A stretch of 64,000 nt of DNA from Vitellaria paradoxa (taxonomy: Eukaryota > Streptophyta > Magnoliopsida > Ericales > Sapotaceae): positions 18,126,436 through 18,190,435 of the forward strand of contig CM034233.1 of NCBI GenBank assembly GCA_019916065.1, given 5' to 3'. Both the position numbers and the translations under genes were made by a program. Positions within the stretch are counted from its first letter, which is position 1; each line of letters starts with the position of its first letter. The notes below the pieces were generated by a model. It did not search any database. It was not told the origin of the DNA and saw only the letters and a program-made list of their open reading frames with translations. Shown piece by piece: positions 34,491-47,000 of the stretch.

Positions 34491-34887
34491 TTTTTTTTCC
34501 TGTACCCCTGTATATTTTTTGCTAAAACCAATAGAAACTTGTACATTCATACAACTAAACTTGTGCATTCACACATCCTCAATTGAACATTCAAATAAAC
34601 CATGCCACAGGAAATAAAATTATCCACAAAAACATAATTATTTACAAAAGATGACTTTTCAAATAGTTATTACATTAATTTTACAAAAGATAACAAAAAA
34701 TATCTTTATGGGAGAGTCAAAGTTAAAATCGCAGGAGAACCCATCAAACCTGAAATTGATAAACAAAAAAATTAAATCAATAAAGGTTAATCGAAAATAA
34801 CTTGTAAAATTTTGAAACTTTAAATTTAAAAGCAAAATTAACTTGTAATACTTTATTTTTAGACAAATTAAAACAATAAATTTATCA

Positions 34888-35581
34888 GGGCTATTCCAGG
34901 CGATTCGTAACTTAGATTCTTACACGGTTCGTTCTTGCAAGTCCCTAATGGTTGGAACTCGCTGCTCGTCAAGTTCTGTCCAGATCGGACAACGCATGCT
35001 CAGTTTGAGCAATTGAGTCCTTTGTGGCACGTTTTTAAGTTTCGAGTAGAACCTACTCGGGGCCATTTCGAGCAATCTGTATCTCGAATTCTCGCGTGGT
35101 TTGTTGCTACAAGTCCCAAATTGCTGGCACTCATTGCTCATCAAGCTTCATCCAAATCAGATAGCACATGCTCGGTTTGAGCAGTTAAGTTCTCTGTGGC
35201 ACATTTCTAAGCTTTAAGTTTCGAGTAGAACTTACTTGGGGCCATTTCGGGCAATCAGTAACTCGGATTCATGCGCGATTGATTCCTACAAGTCCCAAAT
35301 GGTTGGCACTCACTGCTCATCAAGTTTCATCTAGATCAGACGGCGTATGCTCGGTTTGAGCAATTGAGTCATCCGTGGATATTTTTAAGTTTCAAATTTT
35401 GAGTAGAATCTACTCGAGGCCATTTCGGGTGATCTGTAGCTCGGGTTCCCAAGTGGTTCGTTCTAGTAAGTCCCAAATGGTTGGCACTCGCTGCTCATCA
35501 AGTTTTCTCCAGATCGGACAGTGCATGCTTGGTTTGAACAGCTGAGTCATTTGTGGACGTTTCTAAGTTTTAAGTTTCAAG
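34888..35581. repeat. Four-unit tandem array, about 177 bp per unit
   Basis: The units run 34888-35059, 35060-35237, 35238-35416 and 35417-35581. Each starts GGCCATTTCGGGCAATC or a variant. Each continues through CAAGTCCCAAATGGTTGGCACTC-like sequence and GCTCATCAAGTTT, then CGGTTTGAGCAATTGAGTC, and closes in AAGTTTCGAGTAGAA. At the junction of units 1 and 2 the sequence CGAGTAGAACCTACTCG (35043-35059) is a perfect 7-bp stem; the unit 3-4 junction keeps GAGTAG/CTACTC. By eye the copies are about 80-85% alike. Confidence 0.85.
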
Positions 35582-38500
35582 GTCAAACTTTCATGTTTCA
35601 ACCTAGGAATCTATTTGCTCGGTTTGTTAAAAATTTTTTAGAGATCTATAGAAAATCATTTGCTCAGTTTATTGAAATTTTTGTAGTTTGAGTTTGTAAA
35701 TATTTGCAAAGATTTTTTGGACATTAAGTAGCTCAGATTACTAAAGGAATTCTTGGATTCTTGTAGTTCGAGGTTTGTAAATATTGAGATTTTTGTAATT
35801 TGAGATTTGTAACAAAATTGAAGCCTAATTTAAGTTTAACCTTAAATAATTAACATGTAACCTTAGTTGAATTTTAATCTTGTTCGAATAATCAAGTAAT
35901 TAGTATTAATGTAATTGAATTTTACCCCAAACTAAATTTAATAATAATCTAATTTTAGGGTAATTAATATTAACCCTCATTAACCATGAAATTCGATATT
36001 CAAAACTTTAATTGATTTTAACCCTAAATTAATTTTAAACCTAAAATTTAACCCTAAATTAATTTTAAATAATTAATAATAATCTTAATTGATTTTTATC
36101 CCTAATTAAATTCAATCGTAATATAGTTTTAAATAATTAATTCTAATCCTAAATATAAATTTAAACCTAAATTTTTTCAAACTAGTGTTGTCCAAATAAC
36201 TAAATTCAAACCTAAAAAATTGTCCAATCATAAATTGTAATTTTGTCTAATTAATTTATTTAATGTTTATTTAATTAAATTATTGTCTCATTTGTCTTAA
36301 TTAATTCAATTATTTGTCTTCCTTATTTAGTTAATTTATTGTCTTATTTGTCTAATAATTTTTTTAATTACATTTTGTTTAATTAATTCATTTTCTTATT
36401 TGTCTTATTTAAATTATTGACTTTTTTTTTTGTTTTTTGTTTTTTTTTTTTTTTTACTATAATCAATATAAATTAGACGGTAGGAAGTTTAATGATTTTA
36501 GGACACAATTATTTATGGATTTTGGGATCACTTGTTTTATTTATTGAGCATTTTATTTAAATTTTATTTTTCAAGTATTTATAGGATTTCTGAGTATTTT
36601 AAATATATTAAAAATACTAAAAAATTAACTTAGTAAAAATATTTGAACAAAACTAAAAAAATCATCATGAAAATACTTTAGACCAATAATGAATTAAGCC
36701 AAACTATTCATTCAATTTTACAAAATAATTGAGAAAGAAACAATTAACATTTTACTTGATTAATTTTCGATCTTTTCAACCGACAAACAATTAACAATTA
36801 ACAAATAATTAATTAATAATTAAAAAGAAACTAATTAATGTTTATTTATTATTTGAATAATCAAACAAAATATTATTATCAGCATATAAAACAAACAGTA
36901 TTAAGATTAATTGAATACTAAATAAATAAAATTAAAAAATAACATTCCATGGATTGTAAATTATTCAAATAAATTCAAACAAATTAACAAAAATAAACAA
37001 AAATCAAACAAATTCACAAGATTTATAAGCAAATTCACAAATCGCCAACAAATTCACAAACAAATTCACAAAATTATTAAATACCCAAATACAGAAAATC
37101 TCAAAGTATACGTGCAACTGCCAGCTACGAAACTCAACTAATTAAATTCATTCAAATACACAAATGTCAACTGCCAAAATAAAAAATAAAATTAAAGAAT
37201 TAAAAAAAAAAAAAAACCTAAACCGAGGAAGATGCTTGCAGAACAGTGGAGGGGAGCTTCCAAATCAATAACCCAAACCCTTCATTCAACCAAAAATCAA
37301 ACATTCCAAAAATCAAGCAGGGGAGAGGGCTGGATAGAGAGAGAGAGAGAGAGAGAATAACTGACCGGAGAAAGAGTTGGATATCCTCCGGCGAGGGAGA
37401 CCTGAGTGCTGGCGACGGACGCGAGTATCTGGCAGAGTTGGCAAAAAGCAGGACGAGAAGAAAGCGGGAGACCGAGTGGAAAAGAAAGTGACAATAACCT
37501 CCATTTGTAGTTGGCTTGTCCCATCATCTAATCCTTCTACTCTTGTAATTGGGATTTTGAAATTCGATTTCTTGATAAAGCTGCCACACCTGATATTAGT
37601 TAAGACGGTAACTTAGCCTATGCCGCCTTCTTCTTCTCCTTCTTCCTCTTCTTCTTTTTTTGGAATGGAATTTGAGAATGTATATTAATGTTTATGTTTG
37701 CTTCTGCTTATGGAATCGAGGGATTGGTAATGATATGGAATAATCGAGAGAATAAAATATATAATAACTGAATTAATTTTTTTTGGGTGGAATTATTAAT
37801 ATTATGTTTGATTAGAGTTTGGTAACAAATTAAATAAAAGAAAGAGGGTAAATTTTTAGTAGTTGGATTGAAAAGGAATTTATTTCGGACTACTTTGGAT
37901 TAGTAGTAATTAATGACCTAATGATAGTTACCTTGTACTAGGAAAAAAGTAATAATCCAATATATTATTATTTTTTATTTTTTTTATGATGAACAAAAAA
38001 ATTTGTGGGATTGAGGGCAATTCAATTAAGGCTGCAAACTGATCAATAGTTTGAGTGTTGAATTTGTTTTTTTTTAGGTTTGTTAGCAAGAAAAATCAAA
38101 ACTCGAGTTGAGTTTTGAACGAATTTGAAATATTGTATTTAAGTTTGTTTGTTACGTTTACTGGTTTCAAGACTTACTCGGTAAGCTTGTAAAAGATATT
38201 GTTAATAGATTTTTTAATGAACAAACTTGCAAATAAATAAACTTTTTCAACTTATAATAATTTAGTCGAAAAATACTTATTTAGTAGAAGAATATGTGAG
38301 AATTAGTAAATAGAATGATGTGGTAATAGCATTTTTCAAATTAATAAGCATCTTGATGTGTATTTTCATTTAAAGTGATAAGTCTACAATGTATTCATAA
38401 TATTTTAGTAATTTATTTTGGTAGTTTAGCATTGTTCAATTTAAATTATTAACAAGAAAAGTTAAGTTATTAAAAGTTAAAAAATTAATTTTAGCTAATT

Positions 38501-38967
38501 TAATTATAAGCATGTTCACTAGTTATAAACGAATTTATTCAAAAATGACAAATGAGTTTGTTTCGAATCTTATTGAGTTGAATTTGTTTTTATTTAAAGT
38601 AGGTTTATTTATTTTCTAAATTAAAAAAATAAGTTCAAGCTTATTAAATAAAATAAAGGAGCTAAAAATAATATTAAAAAAATTACAAAAATAAAAAAAT
38701 GCGTTTAGAAGAGATGGAGTGGGTAAGCATTCACCTAATCTCATTTGGTACTTGCATTCGATCACGTTTAAAAGAAAGCTACTTTGCGAGATGCGTAGAA
38801 GAAGCAATGATGGCTAGTTAGGTGAAATGACATGAAATAAGGAACCAAGAAAGGCTTGCATTAGAGGAAATTTGGCAATGACATGGTCCACGGAAATTAA
38901 TGGAAAGCAATTAGAAGATTCCAGGGAAACGATCTCGATATCTTCCTGATGGTGCACTTATTAATAT
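35582..38967. other. AT-rich intergenic block
   Basis: No gene was recognised. 35600-35830 has degenerate TTTGCTCGGTTTGTTAAA-like repeats, possibly decayed extensions of the tandem array. 35830-37190 is very AT-rich and full of TTAATTTTAAAT-type words. 37240-37500 is richer in G and A, with a (GA)n run at 37339-37356. 37628-37660 is a CTT-type tract. Confidence 0.5.
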
Positions 38968-39237
38968 AAGTTGGCTCTCGTGAGCTTTCGCGGACGTAGC
39001 ATGGTTGGTACTTGGGCAGCAGATTGCACTTAAAGATACAGGTTCGAATCTTGTCAGTCATAGTGTAGGAATTTTGCCCTTTTGTGGGGGTGACTTCTTG
39101 TGGGTACCAGGCACTGATCTTTCTGTCTAAGAGGCCGCCGTGTACCGTGATTTACCTCCTCCACCATTCCCTTGAGGCCGAGGGTGGAGGCCTTAGGGGT
39201 GAGGGTATCCCCTTTTGCACCCAAGTTGGCTCTCGTG
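38968..39237 (+). mobile_element. tRNA-derived SINE with 15-bp TSD
   Basis: AAGTTGGCTCTCGTG occurs at 38968-38982 and 39223-39237 as a perfect 15-bp duplication around a 240-bp insert. The insert has a pol III A box (TAGCATGGTTGG, 38997-39008) and B box (GGTTCGAATC, 39041-39050), in tRNA-like spacing. It then has a non-tRNA body rich in GAGGCCG/GGTGGAGG. There is no long poly(A) tail; the body ends CCCCTTTTGCACC. Confidence 0.88.
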
Positions 39238-39833
39238 CATTTTCCCGTGCCCAAAAAGGCTGCCTTTCGAATGCGTTTATTAGTTTAATAACTAGGTTGG
39301 ATTAGGAATGATTGAGTTTGGGAAGCTGCAGAGGTAAGGTAAATTAAGAAAAAAAAAATTAGGATAATCTGAACGAAAATGGAGACCAATGGTAATAATA
39401 GCATTCAAATCACCTGTTACATCTTTTCTTTAATAATATTATTATTTTACTTATCACAAAATATGTAATATACATTGGAAAAGTTTTTATAATTACTACA
39501 GAAGCAGTTAAAAAATAATGATAAAATTGTTATTATGAAAAAATTTAAGTAATTATTTTAATTTATTTTTGAAGTGATTTCAAATCTATTATATTAAATT
39601 ATGTACCCATGCTAAAACTTACTATTTAAATTTTCAAAATTATATTTGAATAATTCTCCTCAAATTATTAGTGTTAAATTCCTTAATTTTAAATTTATAA
39701 ATATAAACTTAACCTAATATCATAATTGATTCTCAACACAATTTTAGTTGCTTTTCAACATTCAAAGAGAAATAAGGAAATCATTTAGCTACTGTTTTTG
39801 CAAACGACAAATAGATAAATGGTACGTTTGGAG

Positions 39834-39953
39834 TGATAAAAAATGAGATGAAGTAAAATAAAATAAGATAATTTATGAATTTATAATTCGTACAATAAGA
39901 TAAAAAATAAATAAATTTTAAAATTACTCAATAATTTTTAACAAATCAAACGT
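39834..39953. repeat. MITE-like repeat, ACGTTTGGAGT family
   Basis: It starts ACGTTTGGAGTGATAAAAAA and ends AAATCAAACGT, giving a 7-bp perfect terminal inverted repeat and an AT-rich core that matches 43280-43390 and 48365-48502. Confidence 0.45.
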
Positions 39954-40106
39954 ATCCAAGTAATAAATAAAACTAAAGTGGAGCACCAATCATTGTCCAT
40001 GCTCGTGGATGGCCGCTTTCAAGGGCGGGGAAAAAAAAAAAGCAGAAAAATAAAATACATGCAGCGACATTTGAGGGCGACCAAACCAGGAGAGAAGGGT
40101 CCCCCG

Positions 40107-40139
<33 letters not shown>

Positions 40140-40342
40140 GCTGTGGATGATATTTTTGTGGCCGTTGCCATCTCGAGGAGGTGGTGGTGATGGTGGGCGA
40201 GGGTATCTTCTTCTGCTTTGTAATTTGTAAATTGTGCCTTTGACACAACCTCTCGGGGGGCCACTGCCGATGCGTGTACAACCACGCATGTATTTATGGC
40301 TATTGTTGTGCCTTGTCTAGCTGCTTACTTATTCACAAATAC

Positions 40343-40558
40343 ATGTTTGGTTAATAAAAATTTGGTAAAAAAATAGAGTAAAAATATAAAAATTTAATGT
40401 AAAAGTAATATGTAATAAAATTTAATTAGAAAAATATAAAAAATTAATAAAATTTTTGTTTGTTTTATTTAACTTTTACTAACTTTTTTTAATAATTTTT
40501 TTTAACTTTTATTAATATTCGCTATTTTTTTTTAGCTTTTACAATTTTTTACAAACTA
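40343..40558. repeat. MITE-like AT-rich repeat
   Basis: It starts TGTTTGGTTAATAAAAATTT and ends TTTTTTACAAACTAA. The body has TAAAAGTAATATGTAATAAAATTTAATTAGAAAAA-type words shared with 6036-6160 (longest part not repeated here). The ends are imprecise. Confidence 0.35.
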
Positions 40559-41000
40559 AAGTGCCATTTGCCAGTTCTGGATGTAAAGTTGCATTTTTCT
40601 ATCGCGTCATCTAATCAGCTATAGGTATTAAAAAAAAAAAAAGTTAACTGATTATGACTGTGAATACAGTTCAAATTAATAGGTAATTAGGATGGATAAG
40701 ATTAGGTCATGTTTGGAACTTGTAAAAATGAAAATAAAAAAAAAAGAAAGAAAAGAAAAGAAAAAAGGAAGGAAAGAAAGTAAACATCGGCAACATTGTG
40801 AGAAATCATGGAGAAATTTTTCATTTTTTTTGGTTTGGCTTTGTAAATAAATAGAAAGAAAAATAAGAAAAAATTACTTTTCTTGTTTGAGTTTTAAATT
40901 AAAGAAAAAAATTGTATATTGGAAAGAGAAAAGAAAATGACAAAAAAAAAAAGGATATAAAAATAATTTTTCATTCTCCCTATTTTTTTTTAATTTCCTT

Positions 41001-41152
41001 TTCCTTCTTCTAAGTTTTTTTTTTTTTTTTTTTTTTTTGGAAGGTAAATTTTTTTTTTTAAGGGGGAAAGGGAAGACTCAAACTCGAGTCATGAGCGAAC
41101 AGAAGAGGTTCTTAACCAATGAGTTATAAGCCACGCTTCCTTCTTCTAAGTT
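41001..41152 (-). mobile_element. tRNA-derived SINE with 16-bp TSD (minus strand)
   Basis: TTCCTTCTTCTAAGTT occurs at 41001-41016 and 41137-41152. Between them a 120-bp insert ends, on the minus strand, in a long poly(A) run. The minus strand carries an A-box-like TGGCTTATAACTCATTGG and a B-box-like GACTCGAGTTTGAGTC (complement of 41075-41090). Confidence 0.85.
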
Positions 41153-41531
41153 ACGAATCAAACACAAGATATTTTCTTTTACCACTCCTTTTGGGTTTTT
41201 TACAAGTTTCAAATGGAGGTTTTCTTTTTATCTTTTTTATTTTATTTTAAGTTTGCGAAGGTTGAAAAGAAAAAAAAAAATAAAGGCGTAATGTTTCCAC
41301 AATTTATAGGAGCGGAGAATGGTGGTCAAGCATTGTTTGAGTCCAATGGGGGGGGGGGGTGAGAGGTGACTTTTAAGCATGAATATAATAATCCACATTT
41401 TATAGTTGGGGGACCCGGACAAGATTTCCAAAAGTGCGCTTAGGAGTACGGTCATTCATACTCTCTAAAATATAACCAAAAAAAATAATTCCTTTATTTT
41501 ACAAATTCTATACTTAACCGTGTTATGAATA

Positions 41532-41669
41532 TGTTTGGAGTTATATAAAATTATAAAAATTAATATCTCGTATTTTGTGTAATGAGCGGAGAATTTAAAT
41601 TTATTATTTCGTAATTCGTGTTTGTAAAGATTTATAGAGTTTTGTAGTGTTTTATTTTAACTCCAAACG
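41532..41669. repeat. MITE copy A of a tandem pair
   Basis: The ends TGTTTGGAGTT and AACTCCAAACG are near-perfect inverted repeats. The core includes TAAAATTATAAAAATTAATA and AATTTAAATTTATTAT. It is followed after 17 bp by a second copy. Confidence 0.6.
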
Positions 41670-41686
41670 AACCTATATATAGAGTG

Positions 41687-41814
41687 TGTTTGGAGTTGTA
41701 TAAAATTGTAAAAATTAATATTTTGTATCTTGTACAATGAGTAGAAAATTTAAATTTATTATCTCGTAATTCGTATTTGTAGAGATTTGTAGTATTTTAT
41801 TTTAATTCCAAACA
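41687..41814. repeat. MITE copy B of a tandem pair
   Basis: The ends TGTTTGGAGTT and AATTCCAAACA flank a core closely matching copy A in the same orientation. Confidence 0.6.
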
Positions 41815-42799
41815 GGCTCATATTTGATTCTTTAAATTACACACTTTAATATATATATATATATATATATATATTGTTATACGCATTGTATAATATTATT
41901 CCAAATTGGAATAATATCGGGGAAGGGGTTAAGAGCTAATCCTATCCCCAGGAGGGTGTATTTTTCTGATTTAAATTACATAAGTAAATTAAGAGGATGA
42001 GTAGAGATGCTTTATGACCAACTTGGTAGGGATTGAATGCGTCCTATGAATCCCCTATTATAAACTATGAAATTTACGACAAAAATGAGAAACAATATAA
42101 TAGTGGTTACTTTTTTTTTTAATATTTTTGTTACTTTCATATGAAAACCTTAAAAATAAAATAAAATTAGGAATTTAATGTGTGTAAAAGGGTAGAAATG
42201 AGGCGAATGTCATCCCTTAATTTTACTCTACCAAGTAATTCTCATCTCTTATCTCAGGTACTTCAGTAGGGTCTATCTTATCTCATTCTATCTATATCAA
42301 TATTATTTTATTATTATTTTTTAAAATAAAATAACAAAAAAATATATACAAACTAGTTATTAATCAAGAAAATAAAAACATATAAATACATAATTTAAAA
42401 AATAATAAACAAACATTTGAACATTAACCTTTCAACTTTTTCGACACATAAAGAGAGATTAATACGAATATTTTTATAATCTTAAATCTAACTGGGGTAG
42501 GACAAGAAATTTTTATCTTTATTTTATCTATTATAAGCTCTTTTCTCATTCTAATTCATTAAAATAAGAAGAAAATAATCTCTTCACTTACTTGTTGTCA
42601 TTGTTATCTCTAAACTCATGCTAATCAAATAACATAAAAAAATATTTTAACAATTTTTACATTTAATTAAAAAAATAAAAAATAAATTTTCACATTTCAT
42701 TAAACTACATTGTAAGAAAACTTACTTTAAACCACCGTATTGAGATTTGGTACAAGAGAATTAAAGTTCATCTTTTCAAATTGAGATATTAGAAATTTT

Positions 42800-42969
42800 A
42801 AAACTTGTGAATTTTTTTTTTTAGCGTGGCCTGTATCTCAATAATTAAAAGTCCCTTTTACCCGCTTATAACTCAAGTTCAAGTCTTCCTCTTCCTCTTC
42901 CCCTTATGAAAAAAAAAAAACAAAAAAAAAAAAAAAAACCTTTACCTTACAAAAAAAAACTTGTGAATT
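42800..42969 (+). mobile_element. tRNA-derived SINE with 14-bp TSD
   Basis: AAAACTTGTGAATT occurs at 42800-42813 and 42956-42969. The insert has an A-box-like TAGCGTGGCCTG (about 42822) and a B-box-like AAGTTCAAGTC (42875-42885). It continues into a CTTCCTCTT tract and finishes in an A-rich tail. Confidence 0.82.
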
Positions 42970-43037
42970 CATCATGAGACGTTGCTTGCTTGGCATTTAA
43001 GAAATTAAAACCTAACTTGTCATATCAATTAAGGAGA

Positions 43038-43208
43038 CATTTGGGGTGTTAAAAAGATCGAAAAAATTAAAAGTTGATGTTAATATGATATAAAAGTGAC
43101 ACATAACAAAATTTAATTAATTACTCAAAAAAATAAAATTTAATTGATAAAATTTAAAAATCTTTGAATTTTTTAGAATTTTTTAAAAAATTTTAGAACA
43201 CCAAACGG
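43038..43208. repeat. MITE-like AT-rich repeat, GTTTGG family
   Basis: The ends ATTTGGGGTGTT and AACACCAAACGG are imperfect inverted repeats around a core with AAAAGTTGATGTTAATATGA. A weaker relative follows at about 43280-43390. Confidence 0.45.
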
Positions 43209-43627
43209 CCCTTCTTTTCAAACATGTATGTTGGGTTTGTTTGTCCCATTTTACCTAATGACATTGGAATCTCAAGATATATTTAGAGTGATAAAAAGTG
43301 AGATAAAATAAAAAAAATTATAGGTAAATATTTTATATAGTGAAATAAAAAATAAATAATTTTTAAAAATTTTTAACAAATCAAACAGAGCCTGAGTTAC
43401 AAAGCAAACATATTCCAAATTCCGTAACAGAGAGCAATTTTCTGGATTGAGAACGAACCAAACAAGGCCCCAGGTACATCCCTCAAAACGGCACAAAGCA
43501 ACCGTCGTATGGACAGCTCTCCCACACGTTCCGCCAGCGAAAATAATTTAGCCACGTGGCGATTACCCAGGTAGCGGGTCCCACATTGTTCTGATTTGGA
43601 AGCTACCGCACGCAGCTGCGGTTTCCT

Positions 43628-43630
<3 letters not shown>

Positions 43631-43658
<28 letters not shown>

Positions 43659-43844
43659 ACAGCGATTAATAAATCATTTTTAGCTTATCAGCTCTGAAAT
43701 TCACGGCAAAATATATAAACACATATATGTATATATATAGAATCCTTGGCGCTCTCTCTCTCTCTTTCTCTCTCCAAACAGCGATTGCTTATTACTAGCT
43801 CTGAAATTCACAGCAAAATATACAAATACATATATGTATATATG
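43631..43844. repeat. Duplicated TC-tract and leader segment before the EDR2-like gene
   Basis: Two copies (43631-43739 and 43752-43844) share the order (CT)n, ACAGCGATT, GCTCTGAAATTCAC, AGCAAAATATA/TAAA, ACATATATGTATATAT. The second copy lies about 235 bp before the start codon, so this is probably a promoter or 5'-UTR duplication. Confidence 0.75.
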
Positions 43845-44078
43845 CAGAGAAAAATTTATACGCAGGTAGAGAAACAAGCGGGGGCGGTGGCGGTTTGTTC
43901 CATTCTGTTCTCTTTCGCCTCGCGCACGATCGTTTTCGGATCTATTTCTGAACTTTTGTCTCCGTAGATTGTCATTGCAGAGTGGAGATGGTCACACTGT
44001 GATTTCTGGTTAAGAAAGTGAGAGATTTTTGGAGTTTCAGAGAAGTTTCTATTTTATTTTATTATTATTATTTTTAGA

Positions 44079-47000
44079 ATGGGAGCTTGCGTGTCGACGC
44101 CGGATGGTTGCGTCGGTGGTCGGTTGCGTTCGTCGAAGAAGAAGTACTCCCGCAAGCGGAGAGTTTCGTCTCGGTTGTCTGATCGGTCGCTTGACAAGGC
44201 CGATAGGTCCGCCCAGCCTGATCGTTCCTTCAACAATCTTCCTTTCCACGGTTCTCTCTCTCTCTCTCTCTCTCTCTCTGCGTGCTGGTACATGTACGAT
44301 GTATGTCTATATCCATATACTGTGATGGAAAATTCTGCGTGAGATTTATATTTGGGAGTTTTGATCTATTGTTTTATTGAAATTGATTTTTATTTGGATT
44401 TGTTGGTTGGACTTCTGTTAATTGCGTTTTTTTTGGTTTGATTTTTTGGGATATTTGGAGTAACTATAACTGGATTATATAAAACCGTTTTATTTTTTCT
44501 TTTTTGTTTTGGGTAAGTTCATTTTTGTAAAGATGTTAATTCTGCTGAGATAATTAAAAAATAAAATAAAAATTAATGTACACTTTTGATACGGAATGTA
44601 TTATTTGCCTTTTACAAGTGCTGCTCTTTTGCCTAATAAAACAATGATTTATGGATGGCAGCGGACCTGACCGGTAGTTTACATCTCTACGTGACAATGT
44701 GGGCAATTTACTTGCGGTCCAAAAATGTGGGCCCTGCGATTAATATTGATGATTGACCCTCAAGTTTTTTTTTTTTTTTTAATAATTGCATTGTAATTTC
44801 ATCTCTCCACCTGTGATAATTTGGGGGGCTTCAGTTGCTCGTATCATATCGAACAATTTACGGGGCTGGACTTCAAATTCAGGGTTTTGAAGAGCCGTTA
44901 AGCTCGTTGAGATTGATACTATTGAGTCTTCTATGTTTCGACATTACCTCTGAGAAATATCACTCATTTTGCTCATTTGGGTTTTACTTTGGCTGCGTTT
45001 GGCGTGCAGTGTTTTGCTGAAAATCTCTGAAAATTTCTATAAATTTCTGTTAACTTTATATCACATCAACTTTTTTCTCTCACTGCACGCATTACGAACT
45101 CTCTCCAAACCACAATTTATTTTAATTTATCTCATTTTTTTTTACTCCAAACAAACCCTTTATAGTTAAGTTGTAACTGTGTTTAAATTAAAGCAATGAA
45201 GTGGCCACCCATGGTTAGAGATGGCAATGGGCGGGGCCTTCCCCTAACTCTGCCCTGCCGAGTAATTCTTCTCCCCCACTTGCTCCATCGCATAAAAATA
45301 AGGCAATAAATAAAATATTTACAAACTAGTTATTAATCCGAAAAAAATATAAAAAAATAAAAATATCAATATATAAATTAACAATGTAGTATAAACTAAC
45401 ATTTTAACATTAACATTTCAATTGTTTAATATATAAAATGAGATAAATAAAGATATTTTTATAATTCTAAACTTAATTGGGGCGAAGCGGGAGGAAAATT
45501 TTATTTTCTTGTATCCGCCCCAAACCAAACCCTATCTTTTAGTTTTTACCCCCCCGGTCCCATTTGGGTAGGATCAGACTGTGTTCCCCACTTTATCCAC
45601 CCTATTGCCATCCCTACGCATACTTGTACTCCTCACACTGCCCCATTGTGCTTGTAGACGCAAATGTGGTTTATTTAGAAGTTCATCCTGTGGTAAGGTC
45701 ATTATCTGTGTCAAGCAACCTTTGTATAGTTGCCAGAAGGGACTCAAGTAGCCAGAAGCACTGCTGGGTACTGGAGATTTATGCGGGCTAGTCTGTGTTT
45801 TAATGAATTGAGTTCTCAATATGTGAGGCGTAATGATTCATAAATTCTGCATGCTTATCCTATGGGGTGAGGATCAAGGATGATTGATATGACTTCAAGA
45901 AATTGTCGATGATTGCTGTGAGTGGTGAATGGTTATGTTAGACATGGACATGGGTGAAGGGACATAACAGAGGCCGTACTAATGTCGAAGAATAGGCTTG
46001 GTTTTTGGGTCTTTTACCTTGAACAATTGTAGATGGTTGTAGGAGGAAATCATGGTAAGGCATCCCCACAAGAAGTGGTAAAATATTCCTTTTCCATTTG
46101 CAGAGATTTTCTCCGCCAATACATAACATTCATCCATATCATATGTGCTAAATTGGAATAGAATATCTCTGATGCATTAAGGGCTTTGGAACACTTTAGT
46201 TGCTTGACATTTTTGTTTGGATAAACTTGTGTTGTTTGACTATTTTTCATCTTGAAACTAGTATATTTTCATATATTGCTGCTTGATTCCGTGTGAAGTC
46301 AATTGGTTTCTCTAGTAGCATGCTTACCTCATTTCTTTTGCAATGTGGTAATCTTGGCAGGAAGTATTGAGGAGGCATGGTTTGATTCTGCTGCTATACT
46401 TGAGTCTGACTGTGATGAAGATTTCCAAAGTGTGCCGGATGGTATAATATATAGATAAATTTTAATCTCTAAGAAGATATCCTAATTTTGTTTATTCTAC
46501 TTTGACTAACCAATAACATTTCTGGCTGATTATGGATACAATTCATACCTGCAGATGTGTTATCTCTTACTGGCTTTGAAGGTGCATCCATATCAACTAT
46601 TGCGTCTCTTAGAGAAGCTAATCATAGGGACTGTACTTCTGTTTCCTCTTCCACTGATCAGCTACGGAAAACAGGGGACTCATCAGCCAGAAATTCTGCA
46701 CACAACTGTGTCAGTGAAGTTGCCAAAACTTCATTTCATTTGGATGATGTTGATTCTCGATCAAAATCGGCAGGTCCTATAAATGAAGATAAGCAACTGG
46801 TGTTCTGCGATGAGGTATTCTCCGTGGATGTTGGTTCTGGCAGGGCAGATGGACTGTTGGACTGTGGAATCCTTCCAAACAATTGTCTGCCTTGTCTTGC
46901 CTCGACCGTCCCCTCAGTTGAAAAGAGAAGATCACTGAGCTCAAGTCCACCAAGTGCAAGGAAAAAAGCTGCGTTAAAGCTTTCTTTCAAATGGAAGGAA

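Larger units (their letters stand above)
39238..41000. other. AT-rich intergenic block with MITE-like repeats
   Basis: This holds the MITE-like units at 39834-39953 and 40343-40558 and an (AT)n run near 40107-40128. A locally GC-richer stretch at 39990-40300 has overlapping open frames on both strands but no recognisable domain. Confidence 0.45.

Noticed and set aside
35980..36080. TAACCCTAAAT words as interstitial telomere repeats
   Set aside because: They are not arranged as TTTAGGG tandem units; they are part of AT-rich low-complexity DNA.
37246..37491. 81-codon open frame in a GA-rich stretch
   Set aside because: Low-complexity Arg/Glu-rich translation from a (GA)n run, with open frames on the other strand too and no domain.
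39084..39305. 73-codon open frame
   Set aside because: It lies mostly within the SINE body.
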